Shown here: piece by piece, positions 18,721 to 27,091 of the stretch | Layout: every line of letters begins with the position of its first letter | Numbering within the stretch: the first letter of the stretch is position 1 | Assembly (NCBI GenBank): GCA_023151255.1 | Contig: JAKLJG010000003.1 | Span: 286,001 to 350,000 of the forward strand | Direction of reading: 5' to 3' | DNA: 64,000 nucleotides | From: Cyclobacteriaceae bacterium | GTDB lineage: Bacteria > Bacteroidota > Bacteroidia > Cytophagales > Cyclobacteriaceae | The notes under the pieces: model-generated | What the model saw: only the letters and a program-made list of their open reading frames with translations | The model's database searches: none | What the model was told of the DNA's origin: nothing | Program-made: the position numbers and the translations under genes

Positions 18721-18903
18721 TTACTTAATTTCTTTGTGTAACGTATATTTTTTCAATACCGGGTTGTACTTCTTCAACTCCAGTCGCTCGGTGGTATTCT
18801 TGCGGTTTTTGGTGGTAATGTAACGACTCATGCCGGGCATGCCCGAAGCTTTGTGCTCGGTGCACTCCAATATTACCTGTACGCGGTTGCCTTTCTTTGC
18901 CAT
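18721..18903 (-). CDS. rpmG: 50S ribosomal protein L33
   Basis: A 60-residue L33 with the family start [17 protein letters not shown] and the segment [21 protein letters not shown] split over residues 28-48. Cysteine pairs of the zinc-binding type are absent (only one Cys), so this is the zinc-independent form, although MPGMSR interrupts the usual spacing as in other Bacteroidota. It follows rpmB by 16 bases. Confidence 0.97.
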   Translation of the reverse strand: MAKKGNRVQVILECTEHKASGMPGMSRYITTKNRKNTTERLELKKYNPVLKKYTLHKEIK

Positions 18904-18919
18904 GTTCGTAATTGATTAT

Positions 18920-19159
18920 TTATGCTACAACCCTTTTCTGGGCTTTGGCTTCCTTTAATACGGCTGTAATACCGTGCTTATTAATGGTTTTAATGGCCTT
19001 GGTCGATACCTTCAGGGTTATCCAGCGGTTTTCTTCCGGCAGGAAGAAGCGCTTTTTCTGAAGGTTCGGATAAAACCTGCGCTTGGTTTTGTTATTCGCG
19101 TGGGAAACGTTGTTTCCTACCCGCGGCCGTTTTCCGGTTATTTCGCAAACTCGTGCCAT
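18920..19159 (-). CDS. rpmB: 50S ribosomal protein L28
   Basis: A 79-residue L28 with the typical start [12 protein letters not shown] and the segment [18 protein letters not shown]. It is the first gene of rpmB-rpmG-DUF4295. The ATG at 19159 gives the standard N terminus. Confidence 0.97.
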   Translation of the reverse strand: MARVCEITGKRPRVGNNVSHANNKTKRRFYPNLQKKRFFLPEENRWITLKVSTKAIKTINKHGITAVLKEAKAQKRVVA

Positions 19160-19231
19160 TGCCTTTGTGCTTTATTCTTAAAAAAGGACTGCAAATATCG
19201 GGAAAACCGGCCCAAATCTCCAAGCCCTGTA

Positions 19232-19239
19232 CAAAATTA
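19232..19239 (-). promoter_or_regulatory. Probable -7 box of the rpmB operon
   Basis: On the minus strand this reads TAATTTTG, a full match to TAnnTTTG, 72 bases before the rpmB start. The nearest upstream TTG (plus-strand caa at 19264-19266) is 24 bases away, longer than usual, so the -33 element is uncertain. Confidence 0.45.
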
Positions 19240-19286
19240 GGTTTCGGGCCGTAATTCACCCCCCAATTTCGCTTTAGAAATGGTTT

Positions 19287-21491
19287 TCAGCGTATAATCA
19301 CCCTGCGCGCGTACGATTTACCCCTGATGATGAACCTAAAGATGTATAACCCTGCCTTAAGCTCGCCTGTTTCAAACCGGTAGGATTGGTAGGCATTGAG
19401 GTATAGCGGAGTACCAACCTGCTGGCCTGTTGAGCTTATTATATAAACCTGGGCGGGTCGATCAACCTGGATGTTAATAACCGCAGACAAATCGGTAACA
19501 ACCGGATTGGGGTAAATTTCAATTTGTGGTGCATCCGGCAACAGAGTGGTTTCATCATGTTTCAAAATGTGAATTCCACCTGTAATGTTACCAACCACAA
19601 GGGTAGGCTTGTCTGTATTGAAAAGATTAACAACTGCCGGCCAGGTTCGACCCCCCAGATTTTGGGGTTGGTATTGTTCACTTAGTTCGTTATAAACAAT
19701 GTTACGGATGGCGGGCTCTGCTGCCGTGGCTTCTTTGAAATTACTAACAACACCCAATTGCCCGGTTTGATCACCGATGATTAAGTCGGGGTTGCCGTCA
19801 TTGTCCAGATCGCCAACAGCGCAGGCGAGGTTTTGCCTTAATACACTGGATCCTAATCCAAGGAATGCGGTATTGATTAGGGTAAATGCAGGCGAAGCTA
19901 ATGTGCCGGTATTTTCCCAATACTGCAGGGCACCGTTTGATTTGCCTACAAGCAGATCGGGTTTGGAATCGTTGTTGACATAAACAACCGAAACGTTTTC
20001 GTTGGCAAAGATGGGGAAGTTAAGCGACTGGACATCGGCTGCATTGATTTGCAAACCGATGTTAGCCGTGTTGGGAATGAAGTACAGGTTGGTACTGAGA
20101 CCGAACTGGTTTGAAGCGGTAAACACCAGGTCGGACCGGGCATCGCCATTCATATCGGCAAAGGTGAGTTTAATATTGGTGAAGTTCAGGAAAGAAATGC
20201 CGGCATAGTTATCCGTACTTAATGCAAATACAGGTTCGTTACGTGTACCGGCATTTTCAAAAAAAGCAACAGATGCACGACCATTGTGTGCATAGTTGCC
20301 GATGAACAGATCAAAATCACCATCACCATCGGCATCAAAAAAGGCCGGCACAGCGTTATCGCCAACGTCAATCATGTTAGCCTGCAGAAAGTTTGGCGAT
20401 TGAAAACTAAACTGCGGCAGTTGGTTAGTGCCGGTGTTTTTATAAAACCACAATGTTTCCTTCAGGTTGGTAAAGGTTGATTCCCGGTAAAAGATATTGG
20501 GTATTGCAAGCATGTCGGTAATGCCATCGCCATCGACATCTTCGAAGTAAACCGTTGGATAGGGAAAGGCCGCAATCGGATTGGCTACAGGAAAAGCGGT
20601 AGCGGTTGTAACCAGGGGGCTGGTATTATTCCCTTCGTTAATAAGTTGGTAAACCCTGAAGCAATCGGATTCGGAAAAAAGCAAATCCTGGTCGCCATCA
20701 TTATCCAAATCGCGGGCTACCAGGCTTTTGCCTCCTGCATGGTTCTGCCGGCCGCCCGAAGAACAGGATTCGTTATTAAAAGCAAATTCACCACAGGTGC
20801 ATTCGGTTACACCGCCCCAGGTTTGGGTGATGCGTTCAAAGTCAAGTGAGTCGCAGGTGCCGTAACGTTCTATGCTGAAGTTTCTATGAAACTCGATGGT
20901 GCCTGCGCCCACAAATTTTACGTTGAAAATATCGAGGTCACCATCGCCATCGGCATCGCTAATGGAAGGCAGGTCGTCAAAATTAAGCTGTAGGTTTACT
21001 TTGTTGGTAAAGCCTTTGGTAAGTAAGACGGTGCTTTTGGTGCTAAAGCCGGTATCGAATAAGAAGAGTTCCCATGCCGGGGGGTGCCCGGGGGGAGAAC
21101 TATTTTTGTAAACCTTGATGCCCAGCACATCGCCCGTGAACAGATCTTTTTTGCCATCGCAGTTAAAATCGCGCAACAGTACCCAATTGGTTATTCCTTC
21201 CGGGAAATAGGCTTCGTACGCTGGTGCATATACATAGCGGTTATCCGTTTTCAGAAATGTCAATATTCTGCCTGCCATCCGGTCGTACAAGGCAAGATCA
21301 TCAATGCCATCCTGATTCAAATCGATGGTATTGAACTGGCCGGCATTAAAGCCCCCGGCCCACGCCAGGCTGAGTGTATCGCTGTTAAGTAGCACCGGAA
21401 TGCTGCTGTCCAGCCGATAGGTAAACTGGGCCAGTAAGCCTGCAGGGAGCAGGTAAATGAGAGCAATTTGTACAAGCAAACTTTTTTTCAT
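19287..21491 (-). CDS. Secreted FG-GAP/VCBS-repeat protein with type IX sorting domain
   Basis: A 734-residue exported protein. After the signal peptide (MKKSLLVQIALIYLLPAGLLAQ) it contains many repeats with calcium-binding-like loops such as DLNQDGIDDLALYD, DADGDGDLDIFN, DLDNDGDQDLLF and DVDGDGITDMLA, the pattern of FG-GAP/VCBS beta-propellers. The C terminus (IEIYPNPV near residue 655, then GLYIFRFIIRGKSYARRVIIR in the last 21 positions) is a type A type IX secretion sorting domain, so the protein is expected to be released or anchored at the cell surface. The ATG at 21491 begins the signal peptide. Role unknown; adhesion or polymer binding is possible. Divergent from murF. Confidence 0.9.
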   Translation of the reverse strand: MKKSLLVQIALIYLLPAGLLAQFTYRLDSSIPVLLNSDTLSLAWAGGFNAGQFNTIDLNQDGIDDLALYDRMAGRILTFLKTDNRYVYAPAYEAYFPEGITNWVLLRDFNCDGKKDLFTGDVLGIKVYKNSSPPGHPPAWELFLFDTGFSTKSTVLLTKGFTNKVNLQLNFDDLPSISDADGDGDLDIFNVKFVGAGTIEFHRNFSIERYGTCDSLDFERITQTWGGVTECTCGEFAFNNESCSSGGRQNHAGGKSLVARDLDNDGDQDLLFSESDCFRVYQLINEGNNTSPLVTTATAFPVANPIAAFPYPTVYFEDVDGDGITDMLAIPNIFYRESTFTNLKETLWFYKNTGTNQLPQFSFQSPNFLQANMIDVGDNAVPAFFDADGDGDFDLFIGNYAHNGRASVAFFENAGTRNEPVFALSTDNYAGISFLNFTNIKLTFADMNGDARSDLVFTASNQFGLSTNLYFIPNTANIGLQINAADVQSLNFPIFANENVSVVYVNNDSKPDLLVGKSNGALQYWENTGTLASPAFTLINTAFLGLGSSVLRQNLACAVGDLDNDGNPDLIIGDQTGQLGVVSNFKEATAAEPAIRNIVYNELSEQYQPQNLGGRTWPAVVNLFNTDKPTLVVGNITGGIHILKHDETTLLPDAPQIEIYPNPVVTDLSAVINIQVDRPAQVYIISSTGQQVGTPLYLNAYQSYRFETGELKAGLYIFRFIIRGKSYARRVIIR

Positions 21492-21544
21492 GCAGTACGA
21501 GTGCAGGCCCAACGGCTACTGTTATCTTGGCAGGTAAGATAACG

Positions 21545-22828
21545 ATGGACATTCAGAAATTATATGAAATCTTCCGGAAGAGCGGAAAAGTTTCTACCGA
21601 TACACGAAAGATAGAGGCGGGCTCTGTTTTTTTTGCCCTGAAGGGAGAAAAATTTGACGGCAACGAGTTTGCCGGTGAGGCATTGACCAAAGGCGCTGCA
21701 TACGCAGTAATTGACAATCCGCTCTATAATAAAGGAGAGCATTTCGTTGTAGTGGATGATGTCCTTACCGCGCTTCAGCAGCTGGCCCGGCATCACCGCC
21801 AGCAGCTGACCATTCCGGTAATCGGGTTAACCGGATCCAACGGAAAAACAACATCGAAAGAATTACTTTATGCCGTGTTGGCCAAAAAGTTTAAAGCGTT
21901 TGCCACGAAGGGAAATCTGAACAACCACATTGGTGTGCCTTTATCCATTCTATCGATTGATAGTATGATTGAGGTTACGGTGATTGAAATGGGCGCCAAC
22001 CATGTTGGCGAAATTGCAGCCCTGAGCGCCATCGCCAACCCAACGCATGGATTTATTACCAACATCGGCAAGGCGCATATCGGCACGTTTGGCGGATTTG
22101 ATAATATTATTCGCGGTAAGTCGGAATTGTACATGCACTTAATCAACAACCAGGGCACCGTGTTCATCAATTCACAAAATCCGATTTTGTTTAATATGGC
22201 TAAGCGATTTAAGAATCCGGTGCTCTACCCGGCCAAAGGCGATTACTATCATTGCGAGATGATAAGTGCAGATCCGTATATTAAAATCCTCACTGAAAGT
22301 GGACGCGAAGTGCAGACAAAATTGCTGGGTACTTACAATTTTGAAAACATTGCCACCGCACTTTGTATTGGTAAATATTTTGGTGTGGATGAAAAGTTAG
22401 CAAACCAGGCGGTGGCTGACTATGAGCCGGCCAACATGCGCTCGCAGGTAGTTAAAAAAGCAACCAACACAATCATCCTTGATGCGTACAACGCCAACCC
22501 AAGTTCGATGGAAGCGGCCATCCGAAGCATTGCTGACATGAAGGCTGAAAAAAAGGTACTCATCCTGGGCGATATGTTTGAGTTGGAAGAAGAGGCTGAA
22601 CGGGAGCATCGGAACATCGGTAAACTGGTTTGCGACCTTGGCTTTACCAATGTTTTATTGTGTGGCGATTTGATGCGCTATGCATTTAAAGAATTTCCAA
22701 AAGCCAACCATTTTAATAAAAAAGAAGAGTTATTGAGCTTTCTGAAACAAAACCCCATCAGCGAATCAACCATATTGGTAAAAGCTTCGCGTGGAGTAGG
22801 ATTAGAGGCGGTAATGGATGTGATTTAG
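21545..22828 (+). CDS. murF: UDP-N-acetylmuramoyl-tripeptide--D-alanyl-D-alanine ligase
   Basis: MurF adds D-Ala-D-Ala to the UDP-MurNAc-tripeptide, the last cytoplasmic step of peptidoglycan precursor assembly. This 427-residue protein has the Mur ligase domains in order: N-terminal substrate domain (STDTRKIEAGSVFFALKGEKFDG, about residues 19-40), ATP-binding GLTGSNGKTTSKEL (about 96-109), EMGANHVGEI and the C-terminal ligase domain (LDAYNANPSSMEAAI, then ILGDMFELG-like ILGDMFELEEEAEREH). The ATG at 21545 gives MDIQKLYEIF, the common family start. It stands outside the dcw cluster, as often in this phylum, and is followed by a DUF2461 gene. Confidence 0.95.
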   Translation: MDIQKLYEIFRKSGKVSTDTRKIEAGSVFFALKGEKFDGNEFAGEALTKGAAYAVIDNPLYNKGEHFVVVDDVLTALQQLARHHRQQLTIPVIGLTGSNGKTTSKELLYAVLAKKFKAFATKGNLNNHIGVPLSILSIDSMIEVTVIEMGANHVGEIAALSAIANPTHGFITNIGKAHIGTFGGFDNIIRGKSELYMHLINNQGTVFINSQNPILFNMAKRFKNPVLYPAKGDYYHCEMISADPYIKILTESGREVQTKLLGTYNFENIATALCIGKYFGVDEKLANQAVADYEPANMRSQVVKKATNTIILDAYNANPSSMEAAIRSIADMKAEKKVLILGDMFELEEEAEREHRNIGKLVCDLGFTNVLLCGDLMRYAFKEFPKANHFNKKEELLSFLKQNPISESTILVKASRGVGLEAVMDVI

Positions 22829-22845
22829 TAGAGCAAACCATAGAA

Positions 22846-23499
22846 ATGGAGAAAATCTTACAATTCCTGAAAGGTGTTGCAAAAAATAACAACCGCGAAT
22901 GGTTCGAAAAAAATAAATCGCGTTACCTGGAGGCCAAAACAACTTTTGAAGAGTTTCTGGAGGTATTGCATAAAGAGTTATTGAAGTTTGATGAGAGTCT
23001 GGCGGGGCTGAATCCGCGCAAGCAGGCTTTCCGCATTTACCGCGATGTGCGCTTCAGCAAAGACAAACGTCCTTATAAGGTAAACATGGGCGCAGCCTTC
23101 TCAGCCCATGGAAAAATGGAGCAGGAACCCGGCTATTATATTCATATTGAACCGGGTAAAAGTTTTGTGGCGGGCGGATTATATATGCCTAACCCGGTGA
23201 ATCTGGTAAAGGTTCGTCAGGAGATTGATTACAATACCGAAAGGTTTTTGAAGATACTTGCCGATAAAAAATTTGCAACATACTTCTCAGGGCTTGATAA
23301 TTTCGACCGCGTAAAAACTGCCCCTAAGGGCTATGTAAAAGACCATCCTCATATTAATTTACTAAAAAACAAAAGTTTTGTGGTCTCGCATTCCTTCAGC
23401 GATGCACAAGTGAAGGATAACCTATTTATGAAAAATGTTGTCGGGGTATGTAAAGCAGTTAAACCCCTGAATGATTTTTTAAAAGAGGCATTGCAATAA
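22846..23499 (+). CDS. DUF2461 domain protein
   Basis: A 217-residue cytoplasmic protein of the DUF2461 (TIGR02453) family, recognisable by FLKGVAKNNNREWFEKNKSRY near the N terminus (residues 5-25), RIYRDVRFSKDKRPYK (about 65-80) and GYYIHIEPGKSFVAGGLYMP split over 100-120. The family is widespread but has no established activity. It starts 17 bases after murF and is probably in its operon, ending at the terminator at 23503. Confidence 0.9.
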   Translation: MEKILQFLKGVAKNNNREWFEKNKSRYLEAKTTFEEFLEVLHKELLKFDESLAGLNPRKQAFRIYRDVRFSKDKRPYKVNMGAAFSAHGKMEQEPGYYIHIEPGKSFVAGGLYMPNPVNLVKVRQEIDYNTERFLKILADKKFATYFSGLDNFDRVKTAPKGYVKDHPHINLLKNKSFVVSHSFSDAQVKDNLFMKNVVGVCKAVKPLNDFLKEALQ

Positions 23500-23502
23500 A
23501 GT

Positions 23503-23532
23503 AAAAAACCCCGATGTCATCGGGGCTTTTTA
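23503..23532. terminator. Bidirectional terminator between the DUF2461 gene and the gene at 23548
   Basis: The stem CCCCGA/TCGGGG (23509-23514 and 23520-23525) is flanked by AAAAAA on the left and TTTTT on the right, so it works for both converging genes. Confidence 0.85.
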
Positions 23533-23547
23533 CTGCAAGCTGAAGTA

Positions 23548-24570
23548 TTAGTTTGTCGTACCCAGAAATTCTTTCAACGTACTTTCAAGGTATTCATTAG
23601 CTGCACGGTACACGCTTTCTTTGTACACCTTCGCATCGCATGGCAACGGTTGGGCCATTGTCAGAAAGTTATCAGTAACGTTAAATATGGTTAGTGCACC
23701 TATATCGGTTCCCCAGTTATCCACCGAGGCTGTTTCAACGGCTTTATATTTTTTATCTTCAAATACTCCGGGTATATCCAGATTTTTTTTCAAGTGATAG
23801 TTGCTAATGGCCTGCACACCCAGGCTTTCCATAAATGCATAGGTAACCACTGTTTGTGGGAATTCACCAAAGGCTTGCGTGGTAGGCAGGGGATCTTTTT
23901 CAACGCGCAGGTAAGGCCTAAGCACAACTTTCACCAATCCTCCTACTGCATCCGAAAGCATTTTACTTCCACCCGACTGGGCATCTTCAACAAATGGCAC
24001 CAGGATATTCACTTTTACAACAGTGGCTTTAATGTCTTTTGAAATTTTAAGTGAGTTGTCTGTGAAAGTGCTTTTCTCTTTTCCCGAATCTTTGGTTTTT
24101 TTAATGAAGTACTCAAAACCGGTAGGCACTACAGTGATAAAGCCCGGATACTGTGCTTCACTTAATGTTCCGCCTTGTTTGCGTTCCCACCCCGCAAATT
24201 CCTTGATAGGCTGGGCTTCATCAGCCGAAACAATGGTGTAGCCGGCTTGCTGTAATTTTTCAATGTATTGTTGGTAGAGTTTATCGGTTATCTCCAGCAA
24301 ATCGGTGCTTTCAATACCCTTGGCAGCCAGTGTTAAACTGGCTTTGGCGGAACCGCGGTAGCCACCTCCCAATGTTCTGGATGCCTGATCTTTGTCTTCC
24401 TGTGTGTATAATAGTTGGTAGTTAACCCGAAACTGTGCGATGTAAATTCTTTTGGGTGAGTCTTTAAACTTGTTTTTGCCATATCCTGAATCTTTTAACT
24501 CAACGGCTTGTTGGGCAAGGGCTACACCCATCAGTATAGCCACTGAAAATGTTAGTATACTTTTTTTCAT
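23548..24570 (-). CDS. Conserved-looking secreted protein of unknown function
   Basis: A 340-residue protein with a clear signal peptide (MKKSILTFSVAILMGVALAQ). The mature part begins AVELKDSGYGKNKFKDSPK and contains RIYIAQFRVNYQLLY, then a region resembling an alpha/beta fold; no domain I can name. The ATG at 24570 is chosen at the signal peptide; the open frame extends to 24690 without a better start. It lies 91 bases after the NarL-type regulator on the same strand, so it may be its target or belong to the same transcript. Confidence 0.75.
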   Translation of the reverse strand: MKKSILTFSVAILMGVALAQQAVELKDSGYGKNKFKDSPKRIYIAQFRVNYQLLYTQEDKDQASRTLGGGYRGSAKASLTLAAKGIESTDLLEITDKLYQQYIEKLQQAGYTIVSADEAQPIKEFAGWERKQGGTLSEAQYPGFITVVPTGFEYFIKKTKDSGKEKSTFTDNSLKISKDIKATVVKVNILVPFVEDAQSGGSKMLSDAVGGLVKVVLRPYLRVEKDPLPTTQAFGEFPQTVVTYAFMESLGVQAISNYHLKKNLDIPGVFEDKKYKAVETASVDNWGTDIGALTIFNVTDNFLTMAQPLPCDAKVYKESVYRAANEYLESTLKEFLGTTN

Positions 24571-24661
24571 AGTACTTGAAATTATGCCCGAAAAGTATTC
24601 CCGGATTTTGATTTGTTGTATACCGTAAACCCGCCATGTAAATACCGTGGCAGTACGGTAG

Positions 24662-25264
24662 CTAGTTGGTAAGCTTGTGGTTATATGCAAATTTTATTAA
24701 CCCAACCAACGTGTTGGTGTTGGCCTTTTTAAAGAGGTTTTTACGGTAGGTTTCTACGGTGCGCTCGCTCAACTTCAGGGTAGAGGCAATCTGTTTATTA
24801 GAGTATTCTTTCAAAATCAGTTTAAGCACTTCTCGTTCACGACCCGATAAACGGGGGGATTCTTCCGGTTGAAGAAGTGTATCTGTTAATTCAGCGCTAA
24901 TATACCGATGACCCCCCTTGATTTTTTCGAGGGCTGTTAGTAACTCTTGTTTACTTACGTTTTTAAGCAAGTAACCATTAAAGCCGGCTTTAATGGCCTT
25001 TCGGACTAACGGGCCCTCATCATGCATGCTGAGCAGTACACCCTTTAGGAGGGGGCGCCATTTGCGACATTGTTCAAATAGTTCAATGCCGTTTAGGTCG
25101 GGCATTTCGTAGTCGGTCAGCAATAGGTCGATTTCGTTTGCCTGAATAAACTTCAGTGCCTGCTGAGGCTCAGCAAAGATGGCAACTACTTCATACGGGT
25201 CGTCCAGTAGCTGGCTTAAGCCCTCAATAAAAATACGGTGGTCATCAACTAAAATTATTTTCAT
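24662..25264 (-). CDS. NarL/LuxR-type response regulator
   Basis: A 200-residue two-domain regulator. The receiver domain starts MKIILVDDHRIF (acidic pocket), has the phosphoacceptor Asp in LLTDYEMPDL (about residue 52), the Ser/Thr switch in LLSMHDE and the Lys in YLLKNVS. The C-terminal GerE-type helix-turn-helix reads LSGREREVLKLI then SNKQIASTLKLSERTVETY. It overlaps the upstream histidine kinase gene by 20 bases and is its evident partner. The ATG at 25264 is used. Confidence 0.95.
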   Translation of the reverse strand: MKIILVDDHRIFIEGLSQLLDDPYEVVAIFAEPQQALKFIQANEIDLLLTDYEMPDLNGIELFEQCRKWRPLLKGVLLSMHDEGPLVRKAIKAGFNGYLLKNVSKQELLTALEKIKGGHRYISAELTDTLLQPEESPRLSGREREVLKLILKEYSNKQIASTLKLSERTVETYRKNLFKKANTNTLVGLIKFAYNHKLTN

Positions 25265-27074
25265 AGTGATTAGTTGATACGGTTTTCGGGTAAGATAGTG
25301 GTATTTCGGCAATCAGGCTGCTGCCCTTCGAGTCGGGGTGTGAATCAATAAACACGGTTCCGTTAAGTAACTGAATGCGCGACTGGATGTTGTGCCAGCC
25401 GAACCCTTTTCCCTGATGAAGTACCTCGGGGTTAAAACCCGGGCCGTCATCTTCAATAACCAGCGATAGCAGCGAAGGATGACGCACCAGTTCTATATTG
25501 ATATGTAGGCATGATCCGTGTTTTAGAATGTTGTTAACCCACTCCTGGCATATTCTGTACAACGAAATTTCTGTTTGTTCAGTAAGGCGTTCATTCATGG
25601 ATGAAGCGGCCACATGTACCGATAGCTTTGTTGCGCGGTTAATACGTGCCGCCATTTCTTTCAAGGCTTCGATAAGCCCATGATTTACCAGAGTTTGCGG
25701 CTGCAGATTAAAGGCAATATTGCGTATTTCCTGGTGCATCTGGTCGAGTTGTTCGGCTACATTGAGCATCGGCCGGCTTGGTAATTGATTGATGATTAAG
25801 CGTGCAGAAGAAATAAACTGGCCGAGGCCATCGTGCAAATCTTTAGCGAACCGGGCGCGCTCTTTTTCTTCGGAGGCAATCACTGAACTGGTAAGGAGTT
25901 TTTGAAATTCCTGCTCGCGCAAGGTTGCTTCCTGCTGTTTTTTTATTGTAATCTGCTTACGCCAGAAGTAACCAATGACAATAAGCAATGCCAGTATGCT
26001 GGTCAGAAAAAATATAAGCCATTGGTTTTGCCTTAGTTCTAAGGATTGTTGGGCTAACAATTGCTCTTTCTTCTCAGTTTCATACCGTATTTGCAGTTCC
26101 TGTATATCTCTCGCTTTCTGCAGAGTAAACAAACGGTCTTTTATAGCGTGTGCTTCTTGCTGATAGCGCAGCGCATTTTTATAATCGCCCGCTAGTTTGT
26201 AAACGTTAGCTAAAAATTCCATCGTTTGTTCTACCATATCGGGCATATCAAGAGTTTGAGCCTGTTCTAAACCTTGTTTGGCTTGGTAAATTGCCAAGCG
26301 GTAATCTTTGGCTGCTAGGTATACCTGGGCTTTGGCAATATAATTATCAGCGAGGCCTTGCTGGTCGTTAATTAACGAGCGGATACGGGTTGATTCATCA
26401 ATGAATTCCAGTGCCTGGCGCATGTTGTTTTCACTTACGGCAATTTCTGCCAGGTCCAGCAGTACATAGCCCAGACCCACGCTGTCATTTTGTTGTTTGC
26501 GAATGTTATAAACTTCCTGAAAATAGGGCTTTGCTTCCTTTATTCTGCCTCTTTTTGAGAGGATGGCTCCCCGGTGTCCGAGGTTGGTGCCCAGTTTTTC
26601 AAAGTCATTAGTTTGTCTGGCAATTTGTTCGGCTATATCGAGGCTACGAAAGCAGTTTTTCAGATCGTTTTGTTTATGATAAAATACGGCCAATTCGTTA
26701 TGGGTTGCAGCTATACCAGCGGGATGATTCAATTCTTCAAACAGGCTTAACGCCTTGAAATATTTTTCCTGTACATGTTGGTAATCGCCTTTCAGGTAAG
26801 TGACTACGCCCAGGTACAGGCTTGCAAAAGCTTCTTCTTCCTTCCAGTTATTTTTGCCAGCTTGTTCAGCGGCATAGGCAAGGAGTGATTCGGCCAGGTT
26901 GATGTTTTGGCTGTAATATTTGTAGTACTGGCGATTGATGTTTTGGATTTGTCCTTTAAGCGGCAAGTTTTCCATTTCTTTCAACACACTGTCTTTTAGT
27001 GGCTGGGCAACACTGTGTATCAGGTTAAATGCCGTTACTAGGAACAATGTTGATAAAAAATACAGTTGATTCAT
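25245..27074 (-). CDS. TPR-containing sensor histidine kinase (HisKA_3/NarX type)
   Basis: A 609-residue kinase with an N-terminal signal or anchor (about residues 1-25), a periplasmic region of tetratricopeptide repeats (about 55-330), one membrane helix (LIFFLTSILALLIVIGYFW, near 345), a short coiled coil, the HisKA_3 phosphorylation site ERARFAKDLHDGLGQFISS (phosphorylated His) and a HATPase_c domain with IEDDGPGFNPEVL. This is a common layout in Bacteroidota. It feeds the NarL-type regulator with which it overlaps. The signal sensed by the TPRs is unknown. The start at 27074 lies 17 bases after the AsmA-like gene. Confidence 0.93.
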   Translation of the reverse strand: MNQLYFLSTLFLVTAFNLIHSVAQPLKDSVLKEMENLPLKGQIQNINRQYYKYYSQNINLAESLLAYAAEQAGKNNWKEEEAFASLYLGVVTYLKGDYQHVQEKYFKALSLFEELNHPAGIAATHNELAVFYHKQNDLKNCFRSLDIAEQIARQTNDFEKLGTNLGHRGAILSKRGRIKEAKPYFQEVYNIRKQQNDSVGLGYVLLDLAEIAVSENNMRQALEFIDESTRIRSLINDQQGLADNYIAKAQVYLAAKDYRLAIYQAKQGLEQAQTLDMPDMVEQTMEFLANVYKLAGDYKNALRYQQEAHAIKDRLFTLQKARDIQELQIRYETEKKEQLLAQQSLELRQNQWLIFFLTSILALLIVIGYFWRKQITIKKQQEATLREQEFQKLLTSSVIASEEKERARFAKDLHDGLGQFISSARLIINQLPSRPMLNVAEQLDQMHQEIRNIAFNLQPQTLVNHGLIEALKEMAARINRATKLSVHVAASSMNERLTEQTEISLYRICQEWVNNILKHGSCLHINIELVRHPSLLSLVIEDDGPGFNPEVLHQGKGFGWHNIQSRIQLLNGTVFIDSHPDSKGSSLIAEIPLSYPKTVSTNHYENNFS

Positions 27075-27091
27075 TCGCAGGTATTTTGGGT